Of a DNA stretch of 64,000 bases, positions 1-13,099 are shown piece by piece. The notes under the pieces were generated by a model. It worked only from the letters and a program-made list of their open reading frames with translations, had not been told where the DNA came from and made no database searches. How positions within the stretch are numbered: the stretch's first letter is position 1; each line of letters opens with the position of its first letter. Made by a program: the position numbers and the translations under genes. Source of the DNA: an uncultured Pelagibacteraceae bacterium (lineage in GTDB: Bacteria > Pseudomonadota > Alphaproteobacteria > Pelagibacterales > Pelagibacteraceae); NCBI GenBank assembly GCA_902616645.1, contig CACMTO010000005.1:1-64000 (forward strand), written 5' to 3'.

Positions 1-2
1 TT

Positions 3-587
3 GAAAAAAAAGATGTTCAACAATTAGAATTTCATAACGATCTTCCAAGAATAAAAACTGACTCCCAAAAATTTAATTTTGATAAAATTATAATTGCTTG
101 TGGAGCATTTTCTAAAAGATTAACCGACAAATTAGGTGAGAGAATTCCACTAGATACTGAAAGAGGATATCACATACATTTTAAAGATTGTGATCATCTT
201 TTAAGCAGACCGGTTATTTTTTCAAACAGAGGTTTTGGAATTACACCTATGGAACAAGGATTAAGAGTTGTAGGTACAGTGGAATTTGGAGGATTGGATA
301 ATCCACTATCTAAATCAAGAATAAAAAATTTGATTAATAATGCAAAGTATATGCTGGATGACCTTCCAGAACATGAGGATGAGTGGTTGGGATTTAGACC
401 AACTCTCCCTGACTTTTTGCCAGTAATGGGTCCTTCAAAAAATTATAAAAATGTATTTTATTGTTTTGGTCACCATCATTTGGGATGGACATTAGGTCCG
501 ATTTCTGGAAAGATCGTTTCAGGAATGATAGCTAAAGAAAATACAAATTTAAACTTAAGCCCTTATAGTTCTACAAGATTTTCATAA
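3..587 (+). pseudogene. FAD-dependent D-amino-acid dehydrogenase-like (DadA family), C-terminal portion; the frame is open from the window edge
   Basis: Frame open from position 3 (EKKDVQQLEFHNDLPRIKTDSQKFNFDKIIIACGAFSKRL...) into the listed ORF at 249; typical DadA C-terminus (GTVEFGGLD...RPTLPDFLPVMGPS...FGHHHLGWTLGPISGKIVSGMI). Full-length status unknown because the window starts inside it. Confidence 0.75.
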
Positions 588-591
588 TTTT

Positions 592-1044
592 GTGTCAAAT
601 AAAAACTATTTAGCTTATTTATTTTTAGTGCTAGCAACATTTTGCTGGTCAGGTAATTTTATCGTTGGAAAGTTTGCTACATTGTTTGAAATTCCACCTT
701 TAACTCTAAATGTTTTTAGATGGATTTTAGTTTGGTTTATTTTAGTGCCTTTTACTTATAAAGAAATTTTTGAAAATTTACCTTATATTAAAAAAAATTG
801 GCTTGTAATTAGTTTTATGGGAGTGATTACAATTAGCACATTCAACTCTGTAGTTTATTTTGCACTTAACTATACACAAGTGATTAATGCTGTTTTAATG
901 CTTTCAGCTATTCCTGCGGCAACGATTGTTCTTTCGTCATTAATGAAAATTGAAAAAACAAACTTTTTTCAATTACTTGGGTTACTGTTATCAATAATTG
1001 GGATTGGATCAATTATTTCAAATGGGATCATTTTTGGGACGTAA
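592..1044 (+). pseudogene. EamA/DMT-family transporter, truncated to its N-terminal half by the junction at ~1.02-1.04 kb
   Basis: GTG start; hydrophobic, LFLVLATFCWSGNFIVGKFA typical of EamA; ORF stops after ~150 aa where the sequence becomes reverse-complement dadA. Confidence 0.75.
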
Positions 1045-1295
1045 TTCCACTTAAGTGCAAGTGGTCCAGTAGAGCTTAATAACATTGCTGGAACATCAGT
1101 TAAAACATCTGTTCTATTCAATGATAAAGATGCGTAAGGAGAAAAATGACCCGCATTTCCATAGGAAGCAGCAGGACTACCTGGGTCATCTCTATCAAAT
1201 ATAGTAACCTCGAAACCCTTTTTTTGAAGAAACAAAGCATTTGAAATTCCTTGAATACCAGCTCCAACTACACCTATCTTTAAATTATTATTCAT
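1020..1295 (-). pseudogene. DadA-like FAD-dependent oxidoreductase, N-terminal fragment
   Basis: MNNNLKIGVVGAGIQGISNALFLQKKGFEVTIFDRDDPGSPAASYGNAGHFSPYA: Rossmann GxGxxG and DadA N-terminal signature; homology ends at ...KWNYVPKMIPF. Confidence 0.8.
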
Positions 1296-1346
1296 AGAAT
1301 TATTTATACAATTAATATCGAAAATAATTTAAGCGACAAATTATAC

Positions 1347-2474
1347 TTAAGCAATTGCTTGTTGGTTGTGCACTTTTGCACTCATTACGACTCCAAAACC
1401 AAACATGGTTGCTAACATTGAAGAACCTCCATAAGACATGATTGGTAAAGGAGAGCCTACAATTGGGAGAAGCCCTAAAACCATGCTCATATTAATTGTT
1501 ATATAAAAAAAAATTGAAACACCAAAACTGTAACAAAATATTTTTGCAAAGTAGCTTCTAGATGATGCACCAATTGCTATAATTCGATAGATAATAAGTG
1601 CATAAATTATCAAAAGAAAAGCAGATCCCACAAAACCAAATTCCTCTGAAAAAAGTGTAAAAATAAAATCAGTATGTTTTTCAGGCAAAAATTCTAAATA
1701 ACTTTGAGTCCCTTTTAAAAAACCTTTACCAAAAATTCCACCTGAGCCCACAGCAATTTTAGATTGAATAATTTGATAACCAGCACCCAACGGGTCTCTG
1801 TCTGGATTCAAAAATGTTAAGACCCTAAGTTTTTGATAAGGTTTTAAAAAAGAGATTATAAAAGGCAAAGAAATCAAAAATCCCAAGAGGGTATAAATAA
1901 AATACTTATGATTAATTCCAGCAAACCATAATACTGCAAGACCAGTAATTGCAATTAATAGTGATGTTCCTAAATCTGGTTGAACAATTACTAGTCCCAT
2001 TGGTAAAAGAATAATGATTAATGATGTAAAAATTGTGTAAATTGAATTTACATTTTCTAATTTCATTCTATGAAAATATTTTGCAAGACATAAAATAATA
2101 CAAATCTTCATAAGTTCAGAGGGTTGTAAATTTAAAAAGTATAGATTTATCCATCTTTGAGATCCCGAGGACTCTATACCAAATAAATATGTTCCAACTA
2201 AAAGGATTACCGTAATCAAATAAAAAAGATAACCTATTAAAAACCAAAATTTTATATTTATAAAAGAAATTATCAACATCATTAGAGTGAATACAATTAA
2301 TTTTGTAAAATGACTTTTTGTATGAAATAAAATTTTTCCACCATCTGTAGAGTACATTGTTCCTAAGCTAATAAATCCCAATAAAAGGATACATGCTAAT
2401 AAAACATAATCAAAATTTTTAAATTTTTGAAAAAAATTAAAATTGTTATTTGAGAGTCTTGAGTGTTGATACAT
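1347..2474 (-). CDS. rodA: Rod shape-determining protein RodA (SEDS glycosyltransferase)
   Basis: SEDS family motifs (QPDLGTSLL, FLPEKHTDFIF, GLLPIVGSPLPIMSYGGSS); adjacent to mrdA. Confidence 0.95.
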   Translation of the reverse strand: MYQHSRLSNNNFNFFQKFKNFDYVLLACILLLGFISLGTMYSTDGGKILFHTKSHFTKLIVFTLMMLIISFINIKFWFLIGYLFYLITVILLVGTYLFGIESSGSQRWINLYFLNLQPSELMKICIILCLAKYFHRMKLENVNSIYTIFTSLIIILLPMGLVIVQPDLGTSLLIAITGLAVLWFAGINHKYFIYTLLGFLISLPFIISFLKPYQKLRVLTFLNPDRDPLGAGYQIIQSKIAVGSGGIFGKGFLKGTQSYLEFLPEKHTDFIFTLFSEEFGFVGSAFLLIIYALIIYRIIAIGASSRSYFAKIFCYSFGVSIFFYITINMSMVLGLLPIVGSPLPIMSYGGSSMLATMFGFGVVMSAKVHNQQAIA

Positions 2475-4349
2475 CTATATTTCTAAGTATTTTTTATCAT
2501 CGACAGAGTCTCTAAGTGGGTGTCTATCAATAATTAATTTAAATAATTTTTTTGCCATAGGGGCTGCTGTAGTACTTCCATTACCTCCATGTTCAACTAA
2601 AATGCTTAATGCATATCTCGGATCTTTGTAAGGACCAAAAGCAATATATAAAGCATGATCTCTTTCCTCATACGGTATTTGAAATGTTTTAAGATCTAAT
2701 TCTCTGTCTTTTTCTGTAATTTTTTTTACCTGAGATGTTCCAGTCTTACCAGCAAATTGATATTTAAGATTATCAATTCTAGAACGGTAAGAGGTACCCA
2801 TTACTTCATTTGTTGATCCAAACATTGCATCCTGAACAATCCTTATATTCTTTGAATTTTTATACAAAGGTTTATATTTATCATTTGGCTCAAGCTCTTT
2901 TTTATCAGTTGCAATAATTTTTGGGTAAATTTTATATCCGCCATTAGCAATTTGAGCTGTCATTAAACACAACTGAATTGGAGTTGTTTGAATATAGCCT
3001 TGACCAATACCAGTTATCATAGTTTCTCCCAAAAGCCATCCCTTTCCTAATGCGTTTTTTTTCCATGTTGTACTTGGAATTAGACCCTTTTTTTCAATAT
3101 TAAAAAGATTTCCAAAAACTTTATCTCCTAAACCAAACTTTTTTGCAGTTTCACTTAACCTATCAACTCCGAGTTTACGTGCTATTTCGTAAAAATAAGT
3201 ATCACAAGACACTTTCATAGCATTTCTAAGACTAACGAATCCATGACCTTCTTTTTTCCAGCAATGATATGTTTGACCATACATCTCTGTTTTACCTGTG
3301 CATTTCACTGTAAAATTTGTATCAATGATGCCATTCTCTAAAGCTGATAAAGCAACAATTGGTTTGATTGTAGAGCCTGGAGAATAATTTCCTTGTAAAG
3401 TTTTATTTACAAGAGGTTTCATAGGATTATTTCTTATCAACTCCCATTCATCTTTACTAATTCCAAAAACAAATAGATTTGGATCAAACGAAGGGGAAGA
3501 TTGCATTGCAATAATTGAACCCGTATAAATATCCATAACACAGATAGACCCTGATTTTTCTTTAAGAAGTTCACCAGCCAATTTTTGTACTTTTGTGTCT
3601 ATCGTTAATTTAACAGTTTTGCCTTTTTTTCCTTTTTGAAATTCTAACTGACTAATTCTTCTACCATATGCATTTACTTCATATCTTTCAATATCGTTAG
3701 TACCTATAAGTTTTTCCTCCAAAGATTTTTCTAAACCTATTTTGCCAACTTTAAGACCTGGTACAAAATTTTTTTTTATAACTTCAGTATTTTCAACGTC
3801 ATCTTCATTAGCCTGACTCACATAACCAATTATATGTGTAAAATTATCATTATAAGGATAATTCCTTGATATAGATATTACCGGTTTAACACCATTTAAA
3901 TCATAAAGATGATTATTAATTTTGGAAAACTTTTTCCAACTTAAGTTGTCAGAAACAATTAATGTTTCCCATGGTTTTATTTCTTTTCTTTTTTTTAGTA
4001 CTTTTTTAAATTCTCTATCTGATAAATCTAAAAGATCTTTTAGCCGATATATTACATATCTAAAATTTTCAACTTGCTCAGGAATAACATGCAATTGATA
4101 AGCCTCAAAATTTCCAGCTATAACATTTCCAAAATAATCATGAAATTCCCCTCTAACTGGTGCAAGTTTCCATTCTCTGATTCTATTTTTATCAGAAAGG
4201 GTAAGGTATCTTTTATTCTCTTTAACTTGTAAAAAAAATAATCGACTGACAATACCAATCATAATTAGAATCTTAAATGATCCTGTTATAAACATCCTCC
4301 TATTTATCAAATTTAATTTTTTTACATTATCACTTGAGGAATTAATCAT
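2475..4349 (-). CDS. mrdA: Penicillin-binding protein 2
   Basis: Transpeptidase motifs (SPGSTIKP, SCDTYFYE, AGKTGTSQV); mre-mrdA-rodA context. Confidence 0.95.
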   Translation of the reverse strand: MINSSSDNVKKLNLINRRMFITGSFKILIMIGIVSRLFFLQVKENKRYLTLSDKNRIREWKLAPVRGEFHDYFGNVIAGNFEAYQLHVIPEQVENFRYVIYRLKDLLDLSDREFKKVLKKRKEIKPWETLIVSDNLSWKKFSKINNHLYDLNGVKPVISISRNYPYNDNFTHIIGYVSQANEDDVENTEVIKKNFVPGLKVGKIGLEKSLEEKLIGTNDIERYEVNAYGRRISQLEFQKGKKGKTVKLTIDTKVQKLAGELLKEKSGSICVMDIYTGSIIAMQSSPSFDPNLFVFGISKDEWELIRNNPMKPLVNKTLQGNYSPGSTIKPIVALSALENGIIDTNFTVKCTGKTEMYGQTYHCWKKEGHGFVSLRNAMKVSCDTYFYEIARKLGVDRLSETAKKFGLGDKVFGNLFNIEKKGLIPSTTWKKNALGKGWLLGETMITGIGQGYIQTTPIQLCLMTAQIANGGYKIYPKIIATDKKELEPNDKYKPLYKNSKNIRIVQDAMFGSTNEVMGTSYRSRIDNLKYQFAGKTGTSQVKKITEKDRELDLKTFQIPYEERDHALYIAFGPYKDPRYALSILVEHGGNGSTTAAPMAKKLFKLIIDRHPLRDSVDDKKYLEI

Positions 4350-4848
4350 TGAGACCTCTCAGATAGTACTTAAATAATGAGACAAAAATTAAATAAAAAA
4401 TAAATGTAAAAAATGTGTTAACCAAATAATTCATCAAAATAAGATTAAACGAAAAAAATAACGTTAAGATCGAGTAATTAATCGAATTTATAAGACTTAT
4501 TACGAATAAGAAAAAAAACCAATCCTTAATTGGATTCGGCCTAATTGTAATATTTCTAAAATATGACGTCGAAATGCATATTAATACATAAGATAGACTG
4601 CTTATACCAAGAGGTAAGCCAACAACAGTGTCATTAACTAAACCTGCTAAAAAAACTAAAAAATAATCGAAATTTTTAAAGTCTTTTAACGTAAAGAAAA
4701 AAATTAGTATAAATGGGAAGTTGAAGGAGAAATAATTTAGTCTTAAATAATTTAAATCAAATTCATTCATCACTGAGATAAATAAAATTATAATAGGAAG
4801 CCATGAATAAAATCTTAAAAAATGACTTTTTGATTTCAAACTAACCAT
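4342..4848 (-). CDS. mreD: Rod shape-determining protein MreD
   Basis: Small multi-TM protein between mreC and mrdA. Confidence 0.8.
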   Translation of the reverse strand: MVSLKSKSHFLRFYSWLPIIILFISVMNEFDLNYLRLNYFSFNFPFILIFFFTLKDFKNFDYFLVFLAGLVNDTVVGLPLGISSLSYVLICISTSYFRNITIRPNPIKDWFFFLFVISLINSINYSILTLFFSFNLILMNYLVNTFFTFIFYLIFVSLFKYYLRGLND

Positions 4849-6073
4849 TAGTTTTTCCTCCTTTACTTAAAACGCACTCTTTATATTCAGATGTGCCTAC
4901 AACAAATCCCCTATTATTAAAAAAAGATTTTCTACACTTGTGTCCGTGCTCTAAGTTCAATCTAAGAAATTCAATTTCTTGTTTGTCTGTTTTAAATTGA
5001 CTTATTTTATCTTTTTGATTGGAAATTATATTTTTAAAGTTACTAATTTGCTGATTTAGATCATTTAACTTTATTTTTAAAGAATCATTTTCCTCTTTGA
5101 ATTTTAGATTAGTGTCCTCAATAATTTTTTTTTCATCTTCTAAAATTTTCAGTTTAACTTTCATTGGATTATTTTGTTTACTGTCTTTTGCCAATGATTC
5201 ATTTGCTGGTTTCTCGATTTCAAATTGTGTGATTACTTCTGCAAATACATACTTTAATTGTGAAAAATCACTATAAAAATCAACATACAAGTTTTTGTTC
5301 AATTGAGAATTATCAATGATAACTTTACCTATTGGTATACCACTTTTAAAAATTGCGCCTGTTCCAGAAGTATAAACTATACTTTCATCAGTGAACTTGT
5401 CAAATAAACCATCTTTAATATATTTGATAATTCCATAATTCTCTCCTGTGCCTGTAATTATCGCTTGCGTATTTTGGGGAGCAATGGTTACAGGGACATT
5501 TGAGTTAAGATCAGATAATAATAGTACTCTTGAAGTTTTAAAATTTACCTCTATTACCCTTCCCACTAAATAAGACTGATCATAAATATTTGTACCAATT
5601 TTAATGTTATCTTTACTTCCCTTGTTAATGATTATACTTTTTAAAAAAGGACTTTCGTGATCAACTATTATTTTTGCTAGAATTTTGTTAGAACTTGAAA
5701 CATAATCGTTTATAAGTTCTTTGAGCTCTTTGTTTTCAAACTTAATAATCTCACTTGAAATATTTTTTGATCTAAGTTTGTTCAGCTCATCGCTTTTTTT
5801 TTTATAATCTCCATAAAAAGTAGTATAATCACTCACTTCTATAAAAGTATTTTTAAGTGCATTTTCAGGTATCGAGACAAGAAATGAAGACCTATACACA
5901 ACTTCATTAATTCCTATTTTTAAGTATCTAATCACTTTAAAATCAAAATTAGATAATACAATTATAAAAATTGAGGCAAAGACGAGAGTTAATAAAGAAA
6001 ATTTTTGTTGAGTGCTTTTCTTGAGAAAAGCAGATCGAATTGCAATTATAAAATCATCTCTGCTTGTGGCCAT
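4841..6073 (-). CDS. mreC: Rod shape-determining protein MreC
   Basis: Position after mreB; MreC core (VGRVIEVNFKTSRVLLLSDLNSNVPVTI); C-terminal coiled-coil extension. Confidence 0.9.
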   Translation of the reverse strand: MATSRDDFIIAIRSAFLKKSTQQKFSLLTLVFASIFIIVLSNFDFKVIRYLKIGINEVVYRSSFLVSIPENALKNTFIEVSDYTTFYGDYKKKSDELNKLRSKNISSEIIKFENKELKELINDYVSSSNKILAKIIVDHESPFLKSIIINKGSKDNIKIGTNIYDQSYLVGRVIEVNFKTSRVLLLSDLNSNVPVTIAPQNTQAIITGTGENYGIIKYIKDGLFDKFTDESIVYTSGTGAIFKSGIPIGKVIIDNSQLNKNLYVDFYSDFSQLKYVFAEVITQFEIEKPANESLAKDSKQNNPMKVKLKILEDEKKIIEDTNLKFKEENDSLKIKLNDLNQQISNFKNIISNQKDKISQFKTDKQEIEFLRLNLEHGHKCRKSFFNNRGFVVGTSEYKECVLSKGGKTNG

Positions 6074-6078
6074 TGCAC

Positions 6079-8690
<2,612 letters not shown>

Positions 8691-8712
8691 AAGTAAATTA
8701 TTTTCAAAAAGG

Positions 8713-8740
8713 AATATACAACCTATCGTTTAGATTGCAA
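8713..8740 (-). promoter_or_regulatory. Candidate sigma70-type promoter for the leuA-mre operon
   Basis: On the minus strand TTGCAA-16 nt-TATATT in the 88-bp ilvC/leuA gap. Confidence 0.45.
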
Positions 8741-8778
8741 AATAAATTACCCAATTATGCCCATTATGGGACTACAAA

Positions 8779-9804
<1,026 letters not shown>

Positions 9805-9818
9805 TTATCTCCTATTAA

Positions 9819-10370
9819 TTATTTAAATACGTCTGCTCCTCTTGTCATTGCAATTGCACCTGTTCTGGAGGTGCTTATTAAGCCAAGTGATTTTAATTTT
9901 TTACTCATCTTGTCTATTTCACGTCTTAATGCAGTGATTTGAATAACGACTGACTTACTCGATTTATCCAATATAACTGGATTGTAGGTTTTACACGCTT
10001 TAATGCATTTTTCTATCTTTTTTTTCTTTCCCACAACCTTTAATAAAGCCATTTCTTTAAATATTACTTTTTTATCCTCCCTTTTAAAATCCGCTACTTT
10101 ATGAACAGGAACTAATTTTTTTAATTGCAATTTTATTTGGTCAATTACTTGAGGTGTTCCAGTGGTTACTATAGTTATTCTGGAAATATTTTTTGCTGCA
10201 TCGATTTCAGCTACTGCTAAAGATTCAATATTATATCCTCTTCCAGAAAATAATCCAACCACTCTTGCTAATACACCAGACTCATTGTCTACCCATACCA
10301 CAATAATATGTGTATCTGGTTTACCTTTTTTTGTTGGTATGCTGTATGCTGATTTTGGATTTGCCATCAA
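9819..10370 (-). CDS. ilvH: Acetolactate synthase small subunit
   Basis: ACT domain (VWVDNESGVLARVVGLFSGRGYNIESLAV). Confidence 0.95.
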   Translation of the reverse strand: MMANPKSAYSIPTKKGKPDTHIIVVWVDNESGVLARVVGLFSGRGYNIESLAVAEIDAAKNISRITIVTTGTPQVIDQIKLQLKKLVPVHKVADFKREDKKVIFKEMALLKVVGKKKKIEKCIKACKTYNPVILDKSSKSVVIQITALRREIDKMSKKLKSLGLISTSRTGAIAMTRGADVFK

Positions 10371-12133
10371 ACTAAAGCTTTTCCTTTTCCAGTGATCTTA
10401 TTTTCTTCTTTATCGTTAGGTCCTAAAATCATTTGATTATGTGGTTTACCTGATGGGATCATCGGGAAACAATTTTCATTTGGGTCTACCTGACAGTCAA
10501 AAATTACTGGACCTTTATGATCAATCATTTCTTTTATTTTTTCGTCAAGTTCCTCAGGGTTAGAGGCTTTAATACCTTTACACCCATAGGCTTCAGCTAA
10601 TTTTACAAAATCAGGTAATGCCTCAGAATAACTCTCAGAGTAATTTTTTTCATGAAGTAATTCCTGCCACTGTCTGACCATTCCCATATACTGATTATTC
10701 AAGACAAATATTTTAATTGGTAAATTATATTGAACTGCAGTGGACATCTCCTGCATCGTCATTAAAACAGATGCTTCCCCAGCAATATCTATAACTAGTT
10801 TATCTGGGTGTGCAATTTGAACACCTACAGCCGCTGGAAGTCCGTAGCCCATAGTTCCGAGACCCCCTGATGTCATCCATCTATTTGGTTTATTAAACTT
10901 ATAATGTTGTGCCGCCCACATTTGATGTTGACCCACTTCTGTAGTTATAAAAGTATCCTGAGATTTTGTGAGTTCATATAATCTTTTCACAGCATGTTGA
11001 GGTTTTATAGTTTTATCGCTATTGATAAATCCTAAAGAGTCTTTCTCACGCCATTTTTGTATCTGTTCCCACCATTTTGATATTTTTTGTTTATTTGAAA
11101 CTTTAATACCATTTTGTTTTTGATTAATCTTTTTTATAGTCGATCTTAAAACCTCATTTACATCACCAACTATAGCTAAATCTACTTTTATAATCTTATT
11201 AATTGATGATGGATCAATATCAATATGAACTTTTTTTGATTTAGGGGAGAACTCATCAATCTTACCAGTTATTCTGTCATCAAATCTAGCTCCGATATTA
11301 ATTAACAAGTCACAGTCATGCATTGCATTGTTTGCTTCATAAGTTCCATGCATACCAAGCATTCCAATAAATTGATTGTCATCACCTGGGAACGCCCCTA
11401 GACCTTGAAGTGTAGATGTAATAGGAAACCCTATTAGCCTGACAAACTCTCTCAATGCTTCACTCGCTTTTGGTCCAGAATTTATAACTCCTCCTCCAGT
11501 ATAAATCATTGGCTTTTTTGCTTTTGAAATTAGATTAATTAGTTCATTAATGTCATTCTGAGTAAATTTGTTATGAGACTTACCATTAACTTTTTTTATT
11601 TTTTTTGGTTTTGAATAATTTGTCTTTGCAAATTGAATATCTTTTGGAATATCAACTAACACTGGTCCTGGTCGACCAGTTGTAGCAACCTCAAATGCTT
11701 CATGTAAAATCTTTGGTAAATCTTTAATATCTTTTACTAACCAATTATGTTTTGTACATGGTCTTGTGATACCAGTTGTATCACATTCTTGAAATGCATC
11801 TGTGCCAATTAAATGTGTTGGCACTTGTCCTGAAATACAAATTAAAGGAACCGAATCCATATAAGCATCTGTTAATGCTGTGACAACATTAGTTGCACCT
11901 GGTCCAGAAGTGACTAAAACTATACCAGGTTTACCTGATGATCTTGCATAACCTTCTGCGGCATGTCCTGCCCCCTGTTCGTGTCTAACTAATATATGTT
12001 TGATTGATGAATGGTTTTTTAACTCATCATAAATTGGAAGAACTGCACCACCAGGATATCCAAAAATAAATTTGACATCTCGATCCTCAAGACATTTAAA
12101 AACAATTTCAGCTCCTGAATATAATTTAGACAT
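10367..12133 (-). CDS. ilvB: Acetolactate synthase large subunit
   Basis: ThDP enzyme: FGYPGGAVLPIYDEL, RHEQGAGHAAEGYARSSG, GLGTMGYGLPAAVG. Confidence 0.96.
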   Translation of the reverse strand: MSKLYSGAEIVFKCLEDRDVKFIFGYPGGAVLPIYDELKNHSSIKHILVRHEQGAGHAAEGYARSSGKPGIVLVTSGPGATNVVTALTDAYMDSVPLICISGQVPTHLIGTDAFQECDTTGITRPCTKHNWLVKDIKDLPKILHEAFEVATTGRPGPVLVDIPKDIQFAKTNYSKPKKIKKVNGKSHNKFTQNDINELINLISKAKKPMIYTGGGVINSGPKASEALREFVRLIGFPITSTLQGLGAFPGDDNQFIGMLGMHGTYEANNAMHDCDLLINIGARFDDRITGKIDEFSPKSKKVHIDIDPSSINKIIKVDLAIVGDVNEVLRSTIKKINQKQNGIKVSNKQKISKWWEQIQKWREKDSLGFINSDKTIKPQHAVKRLYELTKSQDTFITTEVGQHQMWAAQHYKFNKPNRWMTSGGLGTMGYGLPAAVGVQIAHPDKLVIDIAGEASVLMTMQEMSTAVQYNLPIKIFVLNNQYMGMVRQWQELLHEKNYSESYSEALPDFVKLAEAYGCKGIKASNPEELDEKIKEMIDHKGPVIFDCQVDPNENCFPMIPSGKPHNQMILGPNDKEENKITGKGKALV

Positions 12134-12186
12134 TTATCCAATCTAGCTGAAGTTGTGCTAATTGGTCAAGACTAACTACAAAATAT

Positions 12187-13095
12187 CTAAATTTTTTTTA
12201 AAAATTTATTTAAGGCTTTAAACTCAATTTTGTTCCAATCTAACATATTGCCCCTTCCCCATGTGGTCTGTCTTTTGGCGTATTGTCTGGTCTTTATTGA
12301 TATTTTCTCAATAACTTGGGGGATTTGAATTTTTTTATCCAAATATTCACTTATCTCATTAATGCCTATGGCCTTACTTACGGTCTTATTTTTTGGAATT
12401 TTCAATTTAATAAATCTTTTTACCTCTTGAACAGCGCCTTTCTTAATCATTTCTTTTGAACGATCATTTATTCTTTTTAATAATTCATCTCTCGGAAATT
12501 CTATATAAATTTTAAAGAAATCCTCTTTTTCATAAGCTGATTTGGTTTTTTTAAACCAGTCAAATATAGATTTTTTTGTGTATGATTTTATCTCATATGC
12601 TCTTATTGATCTTTGCGTGTCAGACGGATTTATTCTATATTTTGATAAGGGATCTAGTTTTATCAATTTTAAGAAAAAATTTTTATTACCAATTTTTTTA
12701 TGTAAAGATCTTACTTTTTGTCTGAATTTTATAGGAATGTTTGGGATTTCAACTAAACCGTCTGTAATAGCTTTAAAATATAAACCTGTTCCGCCTACAA
12801 TTATTGGGATTTTTTTTCTTTTTTTTATATCTTTAATCTTTTGATTAGCTAACTTAATCCATTCTCCAGTTGAAAATTTTCTTTTTGAACTTTGAAAACC
12901 ATATAAATGATGTCTTATTTTTTTATAATCTTTAAAAGGAGGTCTTGCAGATAAAATTTTTAAGTCTTTATAAACTTGCATGCTGTCAGCATTTATAATT
13001 TCACCACCAATTTTTTTTGCTAACTTTACCGCGAAATTAGATTTACCAGATGCTGTGGGACCATAAATTAGAATAATTTTGGATTTAAAATCCAT
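12187..13095 (-). CDS. miaA: tRNA dimethylallyltransferase
   Basis: IYGPTASGKSNFAVKLA, NADSMQVYKDL, GGTGLYFKA, KRQTTWGRG. Confidence 0.95.
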   Translation of the reverse strand: MDFKSKIILIYGPTASGKSNFAVKLAKKIGGEIINADSMQVYKDLKILSARPPFKDYKKIRHHLYGFQSSKRKFSTGEWIKLANQKIKDIKKRKKIPIIVGGTGLYFKAITDGLVEIPNIPIKFRQKVRSLHKKIGNKNFFLKLIKLDPLSKYRINPSDTQRSIRAYEIKSYTKKSIFDWFKKTKSAYEKEDFFKIYIEFPRDELLKRINDRSKEMIKKGAVQEVKRFIKLKIPKNKTVSKAIGINEISEYLDKKIQIPQVIEKISIKTRQYAKRQTTWGRGNMLDWNKIEFKALNKFLKKI

Positions 13096-13099
13096 TCGA

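Noticed and set aside
969-1019. C-terminal end of the 969-1295 minus-strand ORF (EIIDPIPIIDNSNPSN)
   Set aside because: These residues are the reverse complement of the EamA gene past the junction, not real dadA sequence
12134-12186. Possible leader/attenuator upstream of ilvB
   Set aside because: Too short, with no convincing leader peptide or terminator/antiterminator pair
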